DNA of 64,000 bases from Truepera radiovictrix DSM 17093 (GTDB lineage: Bacteria; Deinococcota; Deinococci; Deinococcales; Trueperaceae), in contig NC_014221.1 in assembly GCF_000092425.1 (NCBI RefSeq), positions 2,857,001 to 2,921,000 of the forward strand, read 5' to 3'. A model generated the notes under the pieces. That model made no database searches, had not been told where the DNA came from, and was given only the letters and a program-made list of their open reading frames with translations. The translations under genes and the position numbers were made by a program. Position 1 is the first letter of the stretch; each line of letters starts with the position of its first letter. This document shows, piece by piece, positions 1 to 8,474 of the stretch.

Positions 1-1
1 A

Positions 2-814
2 CGCCTCGAGCGCGACCTGCGCGGCGCGCTCGGGCGGGGGGAGCTGCACCTCTGCTACCAACCGATGTTTCACCTGGGGAGCGGTCAGCTGCTTAAAGCC
101 GAGGCGCTGCTGCGCTGGCGCCACCCGACGCGCGGTTGGATCTCGCCCGCCGAGTTCGTCCCGCTGGCTGAAGCCAACGGCTTTATCCTCACCCTCGGGG
201 AGTGGGTGTTGCAGGCGGCGATGGCGCAGGCGCGAGCGTGGCAGGGCGGCCAGTGGCCGGTGCGGCTCAGCATCAACGTCTCCCCTCTCCAGTTCGCCCA
301 ACCCAACTTTAAAGAGACGGTCTTGGCCGCCCTTCGTGACGCCCAGTTCGCACCGCAGCTGCTCGAGCTCGAGCTCACCGAGTCGATCGTCATGCGCAAC
401 CCCGAGATCGTGCGGCGCAACCTCCAGGAGCTGCGCAACGAGGGGATCACCGTCGCCATCGACGACTTCGGGACCGGTTACTCGTCGCTGTCGTACCTGC
501 GCGACTTCGACATCAACACCATCAAGATCGACCGCTCGTTTGTCCGCGACCTGAGCACCCCGCGCCACGCGCCGCAGTACGCCCTGGCGCTCGTCGAGGC
601 CATCGTCAAGCTCGCCGGCAGCCTCGACGTCGAGCTCGTCGCCGAGGGCATCGAGAGCCGCGAGCAGTTCGAGCTGGTCCGCTCGCTAGGGTGCGACGTC
701 GGGCAGGGCTACTTTTTCGCCCGCCCCTTGAGCGCCAGCGAGTTTGCGCGCCTGCTCGGGCGCGAGCCGCGTCAGCCCGTCACCTTCGAGCGGGTGCGCG
801 AAGTGCTGAGCTAG
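2..814 (+). CDS. EAL-domain cyclic-di-GMP phosphodiesterase, C-terminal part
   Basis: The reading frame is already open at the window edge, so the N-terminus (in this family often sensor and GGDEF domains) is missing. What remains is a nearly complete EAL domain: an EALLRW signature, ELTES, IDDFGTGYSSL, IKIDRSF, VAEGIE and a C-terminal GQGYFFARPL. The metal-binding glutamates and the DDFG aspartates are present, which in this family marks an active enzyme hydrolysing c-di-GMP to pGpG in the cytoplasm. The next gene is convergent, so no operon partner is visible on this side. The EAL assignment is very secure; the domains upstream are unknown. Confidence 0.95.
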   Translation, partial: RLERDLRGALGRGELHLCYQPMFHLGSGQLLKAEALLRWRHPTRGWISPAEFVPLAEANGFILTLGEWVLQAAMAQARAWQGGQWPVRLSINVSPLQFAQPNFKETVLAALRDAQFAPQLLELELTESIVMRNPEIVRRNLQELRNEGITVAIDDFGTGYSSLSYLRDFDINTIKIDRSFVRDLSTPRHAPQYALALVEAIVKLAGSLDVELVAEGIESREQFELVRSLGCDVGQGYFFARPLSASEFARLLGREPRQPVTFERVREVLS

Positions 815-990
815 GCTCTGGGTGACGTCGTGTCCCGACGCCCGCAGGTCAAGGGCCCTGTCGCGTGTAGCTCGTGGCCCGTGGAGGACGCGTCACCCGC
901 GGTGGCTGAACCCCCAAGAGCGCGCGGGTGACACCCACGCGACCCCCCGGCAGGCGTTGGCGCCGCAGCCAGCACCCTCGCCCGACCCCA

Positions 991-1046
991 AAAACAAAAA
1001 AACGTCAGGTCCCCTGGTAACGGTGAAGGAGAACGCGGGGACCTGA
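991..1046 (-). terminator. Rho-independent terminator reading leftward
   Basis: A perfect 10-bp inverted repeat, TCAGGTCCCC at 1005-1014 and GGGGACCTGA at 1037-1046, has a 22-nt loop. Read on the minus strand it is followed by a T-rich tract (the complement of A-rich 990-1003). It lies about 220 nt past the stop of the TPR gene and is the only terminator-like element before the convergent EAL gene. The long loop makes it less than ideal. Confidence 0.5.
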
Positions 1047-1052
1047 GCTGGC

Positions 1053-1097
1053 TGAAAGCTTTCTAGAGAGTGCGGGGGGAACGTGAAAGCCTTCTAG
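1053..1097. repeat. Pair of near-palindromic direct repeats, 31 bp apart
   Basis: TGAAAGCTTTCTAG at 1053-1066 and TGAAAGCCTTCTAG at 1084-1097 differ by one base. The first contains the perfect palindrome GAAAGCTTTC. The 31-bp spacing is close to three helical turns, as expected for a pair of protein-binding sites on one DNA face. The rest of the 815-1262 gap between the convergent EAL and TPR genes holds no convincing gene. Confidence 0.4.
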
Positions 1098-1262
1098 CGG
1101 CACGATAACTGCAGCGCGCTTACAGAACTCTTACACGGCGCTCTTGCAACGACCGCAACGGCTCCCCCCTCAGATGCGCAAGTGCGAGGGGAGCGCGGAT
1201 GAGCGAACGCACAACCGACACGACAGGGCGGTTGCAAGCAGCCTAGTGGCCTTGGGTCAGCG

Positions 1263-1958
1263 TCAAAAGCGCGACGCGAGAAGCTCGCGGGCGCGCGCCT
1301 GTTCGGCCCTATCCGCGGCGGTCGGGGCGGGCAGCTCGAGGGCCAACTCGAGCTGTCGCCGCGCCGCTTCGGGGTCGCCGAGCGCCAGGAGCGTCTCGCC
1401 GTACTCGAGGTGATGGAGCACGGTGGGGTTTATCGCAATGGCGCGCTCAAAAAGGGGCCGGACCTGCTCCGTGCGGCCGCCGAACACCCACGGGACGTTT
1501 GTGTGCCACAGTGCGAGCGCGTGCAGGGCGCCGTCGTGGTCCGGGTCGAGCTCGAGCGTCCGGTCGAGCTCGCGCTTAATCAGCGTCGCTAAGTTGAGCG
1601 ACTCCAACACGCCGCGGTACTGCGCCAGGCGCCCCCACGCGCGCGCGAGCGCGAAGTGGGCTTCGGGGTCGTCGGGGGCGAGCTCGGTCGCGCGCCGCGC
1701 GTGCGCTACCGCCTCCTCGTAGAGGGCGACCGCCGCCTCCCCTGCCGTCTCGCGCGCCTGATAGGTGCGGGCGCGCGCGGCGTGGTAGAGGGCCGCCGCG
1801 TCCTCGGGGTCGGCTTCGGCGGCGGCGAGGTAGGCCGCGGCCGCCGCCGCGTAGTCGCCTGCGGCGAACAGACGGTCGCCGTCGGCGCTCTGGGCGTGCG
1901 CGCTCACGGCGAGAGCGAACAGCAACAAGCTCAACCAGCGGTATCGCGAACGTCTCAT
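1263..1958 (-). CDS. Exported tetratricopeptide-repeat protein
   Basis: 231 residues. The N-terminus is a clear signal peptide (two Arg, a Leu/Ala-rich core ending SAHAQ/SA). The rest is made of degenerate TPR helices rich in Ala, such as GDYAAAAAAYLAAAEADPEDAAALY, followed by a segment with ELDPDHDGALHALALWH and a final TPR-like repeat. A good ribosome-binding site (AAGGAGGCTCG) directly precedes the ATG at 1958. TPR arrays bind peptides or scaffold complexes; here the protein would act in the periplasm. No enzymatic motif is visible. It is transcribed alone, diverging from nothing recognisable and ending toward the terminator at 991-1046. Confidence 0.75.
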   Translation of the reverse strand: MRRSRYRWLSLLLFALAVSAHAQSADGDRLFAAGDYAAAAAAYLAAAEADPEDAAALYHAARARTYQARETAGEAAVALYEEAVAHARRATELAPDDPEAHFALARAWGRLAQYRGVLESLNLATLIKRELDRTLELDPDHDGALHALALWHTNVPWVFGGRTEQVRPLFERAIAINPTVLHHLEYGETLLALGDPEAARRQLELALELPAPTAADRAEQARARELLASRF

Positions 1959-2046
1959 CGAGCCTCCTTGGGTGCAACCAGCATGTCACATCCCGGGGGC
2001 GCGTGCGAGCGTCTGGCGCGCGCCAAAGTAGTCCGTACCCGTAGCG

Positions 2047-2940
2047 CTAGGCGGCGAGCAGCGCGGCGAGCTTGGGGAGCGCCTCACCGAGGGGCGCCTC
2101 GAGCTTGAGGGCCGCAGCATCGTCGCCCCGCGTCGGGCCGCGGTTGAGGATGTACACCGGCCGCCCCGTCTGCACCGCGCGCACCACGAAGCGGTAGCCC
2201 GAAAAGACGGTTAACGACGACCCGACGACGAGCAGCGCCTCGGCGCGCTCTAGCATCGCGTACGCCCGCGCCACCCGCGGCGCCGGGACGTTCTCCCCGA
2301 AAAAGACCACGTCGGGTTTGAGCACCCCGCCGCAGTGCGTACAGGCGGGCACCCGCACGCAAGCCCAGAGCGCCTCGGGGATCTCGGCGTCGCCATCGGG
2401 GGCACTCGCGGACGCAGCGCGAGCGGCCAGCGCTAGCTCTGGGTTGAGTGCGAGCAGGCGCGTCTGCAGCTGCCGCCGCGACGACACCCTGCGGCACGTG
2501 AGACAGCGCACCGCCGCGAGGCTGCCGTGGAGCTCGAGCACCCGCCGGCTCCCCGCCGCTTGGTGCAGACCGTCGACGTTCTGCGTGATCACGCCCATGA
2601 CGCCGCGCGCCTCGAGGCGCGCGAGGGCGCGGTGCGCCGCGTTGGGCTGCGCCGCGGCGACGCGCGGCCACCCGACCGCCGAACGCGCCCAGTAGCGCTG
2701 CCGCGCCCCTTCGGAGGCCACGAACTGCTGATACCGCATCGGATGGCGCGGTTTCGCCAAACGCTCGGGGCTGCGGTAGTCGGGGATGCCCGAGTCGGTG
2801 CTGATCCCCGCGCCGCTTAAGACGAGCGTCCGCCGCCCGGCGAGCTGCGCGGCGAGCTCCGGGAGCGCGGCGGTAAGAGCGGGGCCACCGAGGGACGCTG
2901 CGGGACGCGCCGCAGACGCGGAAAGGGCGTTGCGGGACAT
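2047..2940 (-). CDS. Sir2-family NAD-dependent protein deacylase
   Basis: 297 residues with the full sirtuin motif order: GAGISTDSGIPDYR (NAD binding) near residue 43, TQNVDGLH, the catalytic-histidine motif ELHGSL, two zinc-binding CxxC pairs (CLTC and CTHC) with a long insert between them, KPDVVFFGENVP, and VVGSSL near the C-terminus. Sirtuins use NAD to remove acyl groups from lysine, yielding nicotinamide and O-acyl-ADP-ribose. The insert between the zinc pairs is longer than in small bacterial CobB proteins. The ATG at 2940 follows a TAGAGT -10 box by 5 nt, so the mRNA is probably leaderless. Substrate specificity cannot be read from the sequence. Confidence 0.93.
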   Translation of the reverse strand: MSRNALSASAARPAASLGGPALTAALPELAAQLAGRRTLVLSGAGISTDSGIPDYRSPERLAKPRHPMRYQQFVASEGARQRYWARSAVGWPRVAAAQPNAAHRALARLEARGVMGVITQNVDGLHQAAGSRRVLELHGSLAAVRCLTCRRVSSRRQLQTRLLALNPELALAARAASASAPDGDAEIPEALWACVRVPACTHCGGVLKPDVVFFGENVPAPRVARAYAMLERAEALLVVGSSLTVFSGYRFVVRAVQTGRPVYILNRGPTRGDDAAALKLEAPLGEALPKLAALLAA

Positions 2941-2997
2941 GCTCTACTCTAGAATGGCGCCGCGCGGCGGGCAAGGCGGCGTTATACCCGGGCGCTA

Positions 2998-3025
2998 GGT
3001 TGTAGGTGCTGGGTTGTAGGCGCTC
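2998..3025. repeat. Two 14-bp tandem units
   Basis: GGTTGTAGGTGCTG and GGTTGTAGGCGCTC lie head to tail. The surrounding gap (2941-3272) between the divergent sirtuin and ligase genes also carries several GCACC/GGCACC words (about 3040-3105) and otherwise shows no gene. Confidence 0.4.
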
Positions 3026-3272
3026 GCGGCAGCGCCAGCCGCACCCAAACCGCCGCACCCGCGACCGCACCTATAGCGGCACCTCACAACGGCACCTAGC
3101 GACTGCAGATTGCTCTTGAGCGCAGAGCGAGGTGTACCGTTACCCCCAACGCGCGAGCTCGACACCCCAACCCAAGCGGGCGCTCCTCGCCCCCTTCGCC
3201 CCGCTTCATCCCCCACACCGGCTGCTAGAATCGGCTAATATCAGCAAACTTAGCCAGCGATTGGAGCGCACC

Positions 3273-4409
3273 GTGGCCGTCAAACGCCCTTCGTTAACCG
3301 TCGGCATCGAAGAGGAATACCAGATCATCGATCCCGAGACGCGCGAGCTCAAAAGCTACATCACCCAGTTTATGCAGGGTGACCACAGCGTGCTGCGCTA
3401 CCTAGACCTCAAACCGGAGCTCCACCAGAGCACCGTCGAGGTCGGCACCAAAGCCTGCGCCACCATCCAGGAGGTGCGCGGCGAACTGATCGGTCTGCGC
3501 TGCCAAGTCGCCGACTTCGCCAGAAAGCAGGGGGCGTGCATCGCGGCGGCCGGTACCCACCCCTTTTCGACCTGGCAGACCCAGGAGATCACCCCCGACG
3601 CCCGCTACCACGGCATCGTCGAGGACATGCAGGACCTCGCGCGGCAGATGCTGATCTTCGGAATGCACGTCCACGTCGCCATCGAGGACCCCGAGCTGGT
3701 GATCGACACGATGAACACGCTGCGCTACTTTATGCCGCACGTCCTCGCGCTCTCGACCTCGTCGCCGCTATGGGAGGGGCGCGACACGGGGCTTAAAAGC
3801 TACCGCAGCGCGCTCTTTAAACGCTTTCCGCGCACCGGGCTGCCCGTCGAGTTCGGCTCATACGGCGAATACCAGAACTTTATCGACGTACTTGTGAGCA
3901 CCCGCTGCGTCGCCGACGCCTCGAAGATCTACTGGGACCTGCGCCCGCACCACAAGTACCCGACTCTGGAGTTTCGCATCTGCGACCTCTGCACGAACGT
4001 CGACGACGCCCTCTGCTGCGCCGCCATCTTTCAGGCGCTCGTGCTCAAGCACTACATGATGCGCGTCGACAACATCTCGTTCCGACGCTACCCCTTGGCC
4101 ATGATCGAGGAGAACAAGTGGCGCGCCGTGCGCTACGGTCTCGGTGGCAAGCTGATCGACTTCGGTCGCCAAGAGGAGCTGCCGATGGACCTGCTTTTAG
4201 GCGAGCTGCTCGAGTTCGTCGACGACGCGCTCGACGAGCTCGGCAGCCGCAAAGAGGCCGAGCACGCCTACACCATCTTAAAGCGCGGCAGCAGCGCCGA
4301 CCGGCAGCTAGAGGTTTTCGGGCGCACGCAAGACCCCAAAGCAGTCGTCGACTGGCTTGTACAGGAGACCACCGCGAGCTGCACCGTACAACCCGAAGGG
4401 GCGGCGTAG
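3273..4409 (+). CDS. Carboxylate-amine ligase, GCS2 family (YbdK-like)
   Basis: 378 residues from the GTG at 3273, chosen because TTGGAG lies just upstream and the protein then starts VAVKRPSLTVGIEEEYQI, the usual beginning of the family; an upstream ATG at 3132 would add 47 unconserved residues. The IEEEYQI motif, MHVHVAI, the STSSPLWEGRDTGLKSYR segment and PTLEFRICDL are glutamate-cysteine ligase type 2 hallmarks. The family joins a carboxylate (typically glutamate) to an amine such as cysteine using ATP, in the cytoplasm. Whether it makes gamma-glutamylcysteine here or another amide is open; no glutathione synthetase is nearby. Confidence 0.88.
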   Translation: MAVKRPSLTVGIEEEYQIIDPETRELKSYITQFMQGDHSVLRYLDLKPELHQSTVEVGTKACATIQEVRGELIGLRCQVADFARKQGACIAAAGTHPFSTWQTQEITPDARYHGIVEDMQDLARQMLIFGMHVHVAIEDPELVIDTMNTLRYFMPHVLALSTSSPLWEGRDTGLKSYRSALFKRFPRTGLPVEFGSYGEYQNFIDVLVSTRCVADASKIYWDLRPHHKYPTLEFRICDLCTNVDDALCCAAIFQALVLKHYMMRVDNISFRRYPLAMIEENKWRAVRYGLGGKLIDFGRQEELPMDLLLGELLEFVDDALDELGSRKEAEHAYTILKRGSSADRQLEVFGRTQDPKAVVDWLVQETTASCTVQPEGAA

Positions 4410-4468
4410 CGGCGAGGAGCGTGCGCTCCCTACCAGAAGCCCCGCACCGCTCGTCGTACACTAAGGGA

Positions 4469-5374
4469 GTGACGACGGGCGGTGCGGGGGCGGAGCCTTT
4501 TTCCGGGCGGGGTGCAGCTAACCCCACGAGCCTCGAGCCCACCCCCCACACCCTGCGGGTCGACGGCTTGCGCGTCCACTACCTGCGCGGCGGGCGCGGG
4601 ACGCCGCTCGTCTTGCTCCACGGTTTTAACGTCGGCAGCAGCCGCCTCACCTACGGCCCGAGCTTGGCGCCCTTAGCTGAGCGCTTCGACGTCATCGCCC
4701 CCGACCTCCCCGGCTACGGCCTCAGCGACGCCCCCGACCCCTTTTACACCACCGAGGACTACGTGCGGTTTTTGACGCGCTTTTTGGACGCCCTCTGCGT
4801 CAGGCGCGCCCACCTCGTCGGCTTCTCCAAGGGGGGCGGTATCGCTCTGGGGGCGGCGCTCGAGCACCCGGAGCGGTTTTACAAGCTCATCTTGGTCAGC
4901 GCCTACGCGCTGAACCGCACCCCACAGCTGCCGCTTCTGCCCTACCTGGCGCTGCGCTCGCCCTGGCTCAGCCAGATTTTTTGGCGCACCCTGCGCCGCT
5001 ACCGGCGCCTGCTGCCTTGGTACCTCAAAAACGTCATCTTCGGCGACGCCCAAAAGGTCACCGAGCAGCTTTTGGAGGAGGTCCGCGAACCCTTGAGCCA
5101 CGAGGGGAGCGAGGCGGCCTTTATGGCCTGGTTGCGCGGTGAAATGGGCCTTTTGCGCTTTCGCACCGACTACCGCGCGCAGCTTGGCGACCTGCAGGTG
5201 CCGACGCTGTTGCTCCACGGTACGCGCGACCTCGTCGTGCCCGTTTGGGGGGCGCGGCGCGCGGCGCGCAGAATACCCAACGCCCGCCTTCGGCTCGTCC
5301 CGCGCTGCGGGCACTGGCTGCCGCGCGAGGCGCCGGAGGCGCTCATCGAAGCCGCCACGACGTTTTTTGGCTAA
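4469..5374 (+). CDS. Alpha/beta-fold hydrolase
   Basis: 301 residues from a GTG that follows a TACACT -10 box by 6 nt (probable leaderless start). The frame stays open upstream into the preceding ligase gene, but that stretch looks like a shadow and was excluded. Catalytic features are HGFNVG (oxyanion-hole HG), the nucleophile elbow GFSKGG, an acid at HGTRDLVVP and the histidine in CGHWLP. The organisation matches the serine hydrolases of the epoxide-hydrolase/lipase-like branch. Substrate unknown. A signal peptide is absent, so the enzyme is cytoplasmic. Confidence 0.87.
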   Translation: MTTGGAGAEPFSGRGAANPTSLEPTPHTLRVDGLRVHYLRGGRGTPLVLLHGFNVGSSRLTYGPSLAPLAERFDVIAPDLPGYGLSDAPDPFYTTEDYVRFLTRFLDALCVRRAHLVGFSKGGGIALGAALEHPERFYKLILVSAYALNRTPQLPLLPYLALRSPWLSQIFWRTLRRYRRLLPWYLKNVIFGDAQKVTEQLLEEVREPLSHEGSEAAFMAWLRGEMGLLRFRTDYRAQLGDLQVPTLLLHGTRDLVVPVWGARRAARRIPNARLRLVPRCGHWLPREAPEALIEAATTFFG

Positions 5375-5441
5375 GTGTCGCTGAAGCTGCCCGCCGAGCC
5401 GCGGCCACGAACCGAACTCCCTATCCCGCGTATAGTGGGTT

Positions 5442-5912
5442 ATGGTCCAAACGTCCATCTGGTCTTTGCAGCGGCAGCTGTCGCGCAACCTGCTCGCCTG
5501 GAGCGCGCTGAGCGTGGGCGCGGGGGGCTTACTCCTCGCGGGCACCCCCTTCTGGCGCGGGGTGGGTTTGCAAGGGGTCGTCTGGGGGGGGATCGACGCC
5601 GGCATCGCCGCTTTCGGGTTGCGCGCCATGCGGCGTCGGCAGCGGGCGCTAGAACGCCCCGACGATCCGCAGGTCACCCGCGAGGAGGCGCGCAACCTCC
5701 ACAAGCTGCTGCGCGTGAACGCCGGACTCGACGTGCTCTACGTCGCCGGCGGGGCGGCGCTCGCGCTGACCGCCGGCACGACCGACGCCTTTGCGCGCGG
5801 CAACGGCGTCGGCGTCGTCGTGCAGGGGGCTTTTCTGCTCGCTTTCGACCTCGTCTACGCGCAGCGAACGGGCCGCTACCTCCAGGAGCGCCGTCAGAGC
5901 GCCCAAGCTTGA
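5442..5912 (+). CDS. Small four-helix membrane protein of unknown function
   Basis: 156 residues. Four hydrophobic stretches are visible (about residues 18-35, 40-58, 97-115 and 120-138) with a charged cytoplasmic-type loop containing RRRQRALERPDDPQVTREEARN between the second and third. The layout recalls DUF6992-type proteins, but that is only a tentative comparison. The ATG follows TATAGT by 5 nt, a leaderless promoter arrangement. No operon partner; the next gene is convergent. Confidence 0.7.
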   Translation: MVQTSIWSLQRQLSRNLLAWSALSVGAGGLLLAGTPFWRGVGLQGVVWGGIDAGIAAFGLRAMRRRQRALERPDDPQVTREEARNLHKLLRVNAGLDVLYVAGGAALALTAGTTDAFARGNGVGVVVQGAFLLAFDLVYAQRTGRYLQERRQSAQA

Positions 5913-5966
5913 GTTGGGCGTTGCCGCAGCGACCGTACCGCTTGTGAGCGGCTTATAGCACGCGGT

Positions 5967-6551
5967 TTATAGCACGAGGTCGCACGCTTCGGGCGGCATC
6001 CAGTGGGCGTCGCGGCCCTCCCACTTGATGTTGCAGCCGATCGGGTTGGTCACGGGCACGCGGACGGGGCGGCCCGCCAAGAGGTCCTCGAGGGCGTTCT
6101 CGAGGTCACTTACGGTCACGCGGCCTGCGTCTTTGGGGTTGTCCACCCCACGCCCCGTGTAGACGAGCTTGCGCTCGCGGTCGAAGACGAAAAAGTGCGG
6201 GGTCCGGAGGGCGCCGTAGGCGTAGGCGACCTCCTGCGTCTCGTCGCGCAGGTAGACCCAGGGGAAGCGGTGCTCGCTCATCCGCGCGACCATGTGCTCG
6301 AAGGAGTCTTCGGGCTTCGTGGTGGCACTGTTCGCGTTGATGCCGACGAAGGCGACCCCTTTGGGCATGAACCTCTCGGCCGTCTTACGCGTCAGCTCGT
6401 CCGAACCGAGGACATAGGGGCAGTGGTTGCAGGTGAAAAAGACGACGAGGGCTTCTGCGCCCTCAAAGCTCGCCAGGCTGTAGGTCTGGCCGTCGGTGGC
6501 CGGAAGCGAAAAGTCTTTGGCTGCTTCGCCAAGCTGTAGGGTAAAGCTCAT
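5967..6551 (-). CDS. Thioredoxin-fold redoxin (AhpC/TSA-like)
   Basis: 194 residues. The start [24 protein letters not shown] is the typical peroxiredoxin/redoxin entry, followed by [14 protein letters not shown] with a CxxC pair (CNHC) and the redoxin-type segment [32 protein letters not shown] including the cis-Pro. Such proteins reduce peroxides or disulfides in the cytoplasm; there is no signal peptide. AAAGGAGACGCGG before the ATG is a strong ribosome-binding site. The C-terminus contains [16 protein letters not shown], a segment common in this subfamily. Exact substrate unknown. Confidence 0.88.
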   Translation of the reverse strand: MSFTLQLGEAAKDFSLPATDGQTYSLASFEGAEALVVFFTCNHCPYVLGSDELTRKTAERFMPKGVAFVGINANSATTKPEDSFEHMVARMSEHRFPWVYLRDETQEVAYAYGALRTPHFFVFDRERKLVYTGRGVDNPKDAGRVTVSDLENALEDLLAGRPVRVPVTNPIGCNIKWEGRDAHWMPPEACDLVL

Positions 6552-6614
6552 CCGCGTCTCCTTTCGCCGAGCGTGTAAAGACGTGCGGGTCTAGGCTACC
6601 GCGACCCGCGGAGG

Positions 6615-6912
6615 TCACGTGTAGGCAAGGCAGCGCTGCGGGTCGTGGCGGCCGTCAAAGTCGGGGAGCGCGTTGGCCTCGGCGTGAGCGAGCGCGTGAG
6701 CCCAGCGTGCCCCTGAGCGGGACGTCGCGCCGCGGCGCCCATCGGCAGCGCCCCGCACAGGGGCTCTCCCAAGTGAGCGCTACTGGCCGCGGCCAGGGTT
6801 TTTAAGAGCGCCACCCCGACACCATCATGCCCACGAGCATCGCCTTGGCTACGCAGCCGTCACCCCAGACGGGTCTCGCGCGCACGCCGAAGACGGCCGC
6901 GACCAACGTCAT
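6615..6912 (-). pseudogene. Possible frameshifted remnant of a short gene
   Basis: The ATG at 6912 has a GAGGGG site upstream and opens MTLVAAVFGVRARPVWGD, continuing KAMLVGMMVSG before a TAA near 6802. The next frame then reads VALLKTLAAASSAHLGEPL, and a third frame ends ARWAHALAHAEANALPDFD then GRHDPQRCLAYT with TGA at 6615. Third-codon GC and the amino-acid mix look coding throughout, suggesting one roughly 100-residue gene broken by two shifts. No homology is recognised, and chance open frames in GC-rich DNA remain a real alternative. It fills the gap between the redoxin and SDR genes. Confidence 0.25.
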
Positions 6913-6974
6913 GCGACCCCTCAAAAGCGCTTTGGGTCGTTGTTTCAGCGCGCCACAAGGGCCACACTAGGAGC

Positions 6975-8474
6975 ATGCAACAGCTCGTGCTCGTCACGGG
7001 GGCAACGGGGTATATCGGTGGACGCCTCGTCCCGAGGCTTTTGGAGGCGGGGCTGCCGGTGCGCTGCCTCGTGCGCGACCGGGCGCGCCTTGCGGGCAAA
7101 CCGTGGTTTGCGCAGGTCGAGGTCGCCGAAGCCGACGTGCTGCGGGGCGAGGGGCTAAAGGCGGCCTTGAGGGGCGTCCACACGGCGTACTACCTGATTC
7201 ACTCGATGGGCGCCTCTGAAAAGGGGTTTGAAGACCGCGACCTAAGAGCGGCCCGCAACTTCGCTGCGGCGGCGCGCGAGGCCGGCGTGCAGCACATCGT
7301 CTACCTGGGCGGGCTGGGCGCCGCGCACAAGGGGATGTCCAAACACCTGCGTTCGCGCCAGGAGACGGGCGCCGCCCTCGCCGCCGCCGGGGTGCCCGTC
7401 ACCGAGTTTCGCGCGGCGATCATCGTCGGCTCGGGGAGCCTCTCGTTCGAGATGATCCGCTACCTCACCGAGCGCCTGCCCCTCATGGTCACCCCCAAGT
7501 GGGTCGACACGCGCGTCCAACCCATCGCCATCCGCGACGTGCTGGCCTTTTTGCAGGGCGCTTTGGAGAGGCCCCCGCAGGGGCACCACGTCGTCGAGAT
7601 CGGCGGCCCGGACATCCTGAGCTACCGCGACATGATGCTCACCTACGCGCGGGTGCGCGGGCTTAAACGCACGATGATCCCGACCCCCGTGCTCAGCCCG
7701 CGGCTCTCGTCGTACTGGATCAACCTGATTACCCCCATCCCGGCGTCGATCGCCCGCCCCCTGGTCGAGGGGCTCACGAGCGAGGTGATCGTCGACGACC
7801 CCGAACCCGCCAGAGCCTACGGCGTCCACCCCATCTCCTACGAGACCGCCGTCAAGCTCGCCCTCGACCGCACCCAACAGGGGGCGGTTGAAACGCTCTG
7901 GAGCGGCGCGCTGGCCGCCGTGCCGCGCGGCACCCCCGAACCCACCAAGCTGAGGCCGCGCGACACCGAGGGGATGCTCCTCGACCGGCGCGTCGAGCGC
8001 TTCCGGGTAGCTCGTGAGGACGTTTTTAGCGCCGTTTTGCGGATCGGCGGTGAGGAGGGCTGGGGGACGTTCGATTGGCTCTGGCAGCTGCGCGGCCTCC
8101 TCGACCGGCTCTGGGGCGGGGTGGGGATGCGGCGCGGACGGCGCGACCCCGTGAACTTGCAACCCGGCGACGCGCTCGACTTCTGGCGCGTCGAGAGCGT
8201 CGCGCCCAACGACCACCTGCAGCTGCGCGCCGAGATGAAGCTGCCGGGGCGGGCGTGGCTCCGCTTCGACCTGCGCGACACCGAAGACGGCGGGACCGAG
8301 GTGCAGCAGACCGCATTTTTTGAACCCAAGGGGCTCTTGGGGTTTCTCTACTGGTGGGCCGTCTACCCCTTGCACCTGTTCGTCTTCCCGTCGATGCTCC
8401 GCGCCATCGGGCGGCGCGCCGAGCAGCTCAGCCAGCAGCGCGCGGTGGCGCCGGACCCGTCACCGAGCCCCTAA
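6975..8474 (+). CDS. SDR-type NAD(P)-binding protein with DUF2867 domain
   Basis: 499 residues. The first half is an atypical short-chain dehydrogenase/reductase with TGATGYIGGRL for dinucleotide binding, then YYLIHSMG, IVYLGGLG and a FRAAIIVGSGS strand. The second half (from about residue 330, GGEEGWGTFDWLWQLRGLLDRLWGG) is the DUF2867 domain, a START/polyketide-cyclase-like lipid-binding fold ending in a hydrophobic segment (GFLYWWAVYPLHLFVFPSM). This two-part architecture is a known but uncharacterised family. The ATG follows AGGAGC. It converges on the polyprenyl synthase gene with a 4-bp overlap. Confidence 0.88.
   Translation: MQQLVLVTGATGYIGGRLVPRLLEAGLPVRCLVRDRARLAGKPWFAQVEVAEADVLRGEGLKAALRGVHTAYYLIHSMGASEKGFEDRDLRAARNFAAAAREAGVQHIVYLGGLGAAHKGMSKHLRSRQETGAALAAAGVPVTEFRAAIIVGSGSLSFEMIRYLTERLPLMVTPKWVDTRVQPIAIRDVLAFLQGALERPPQGHHVVEIGGPDILSYRDMMLTYARVRGLKRTMIPTPVLSPRLSSYWINLITPIPASIARPLVEGLTSEVIVDDPEPARAYGVHPISYETAVKLALDRTQQGAVETLWSGALAAVPRGTPEPTKLRPRDTEGMLLDRRVERFRVAREDVFSAVLRIGGEEGWGTFDWLWQLRGLLDRLWGGVGMRRGRRDPVNLQPGDALDFWRVESVAPNDHLQLRAEMKLPGRAWLRFDLRDTEDGGTEVQQTAFFEPKGLLGFLYWWAVYPLHLFVFPSMLRAIGRRAEQLSQQRAVAPDPSPSP

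Noticed and set aside
3132-3272. Upstream ATG as start of the GCS2-family ligase
   Set aside because: It adds 47 residues rich in Pro and Arg with no family similarity; GTG at 3273 has a ribosome-binding site and begins at the conserved region.
7242-8375. Long open frame antisense to the SDR-DUF2867 gene
   Set aside because: GC-rich shadow: His/Val/Gly/Arg-rich composition, no motif, fully covered by a well-supported gene.
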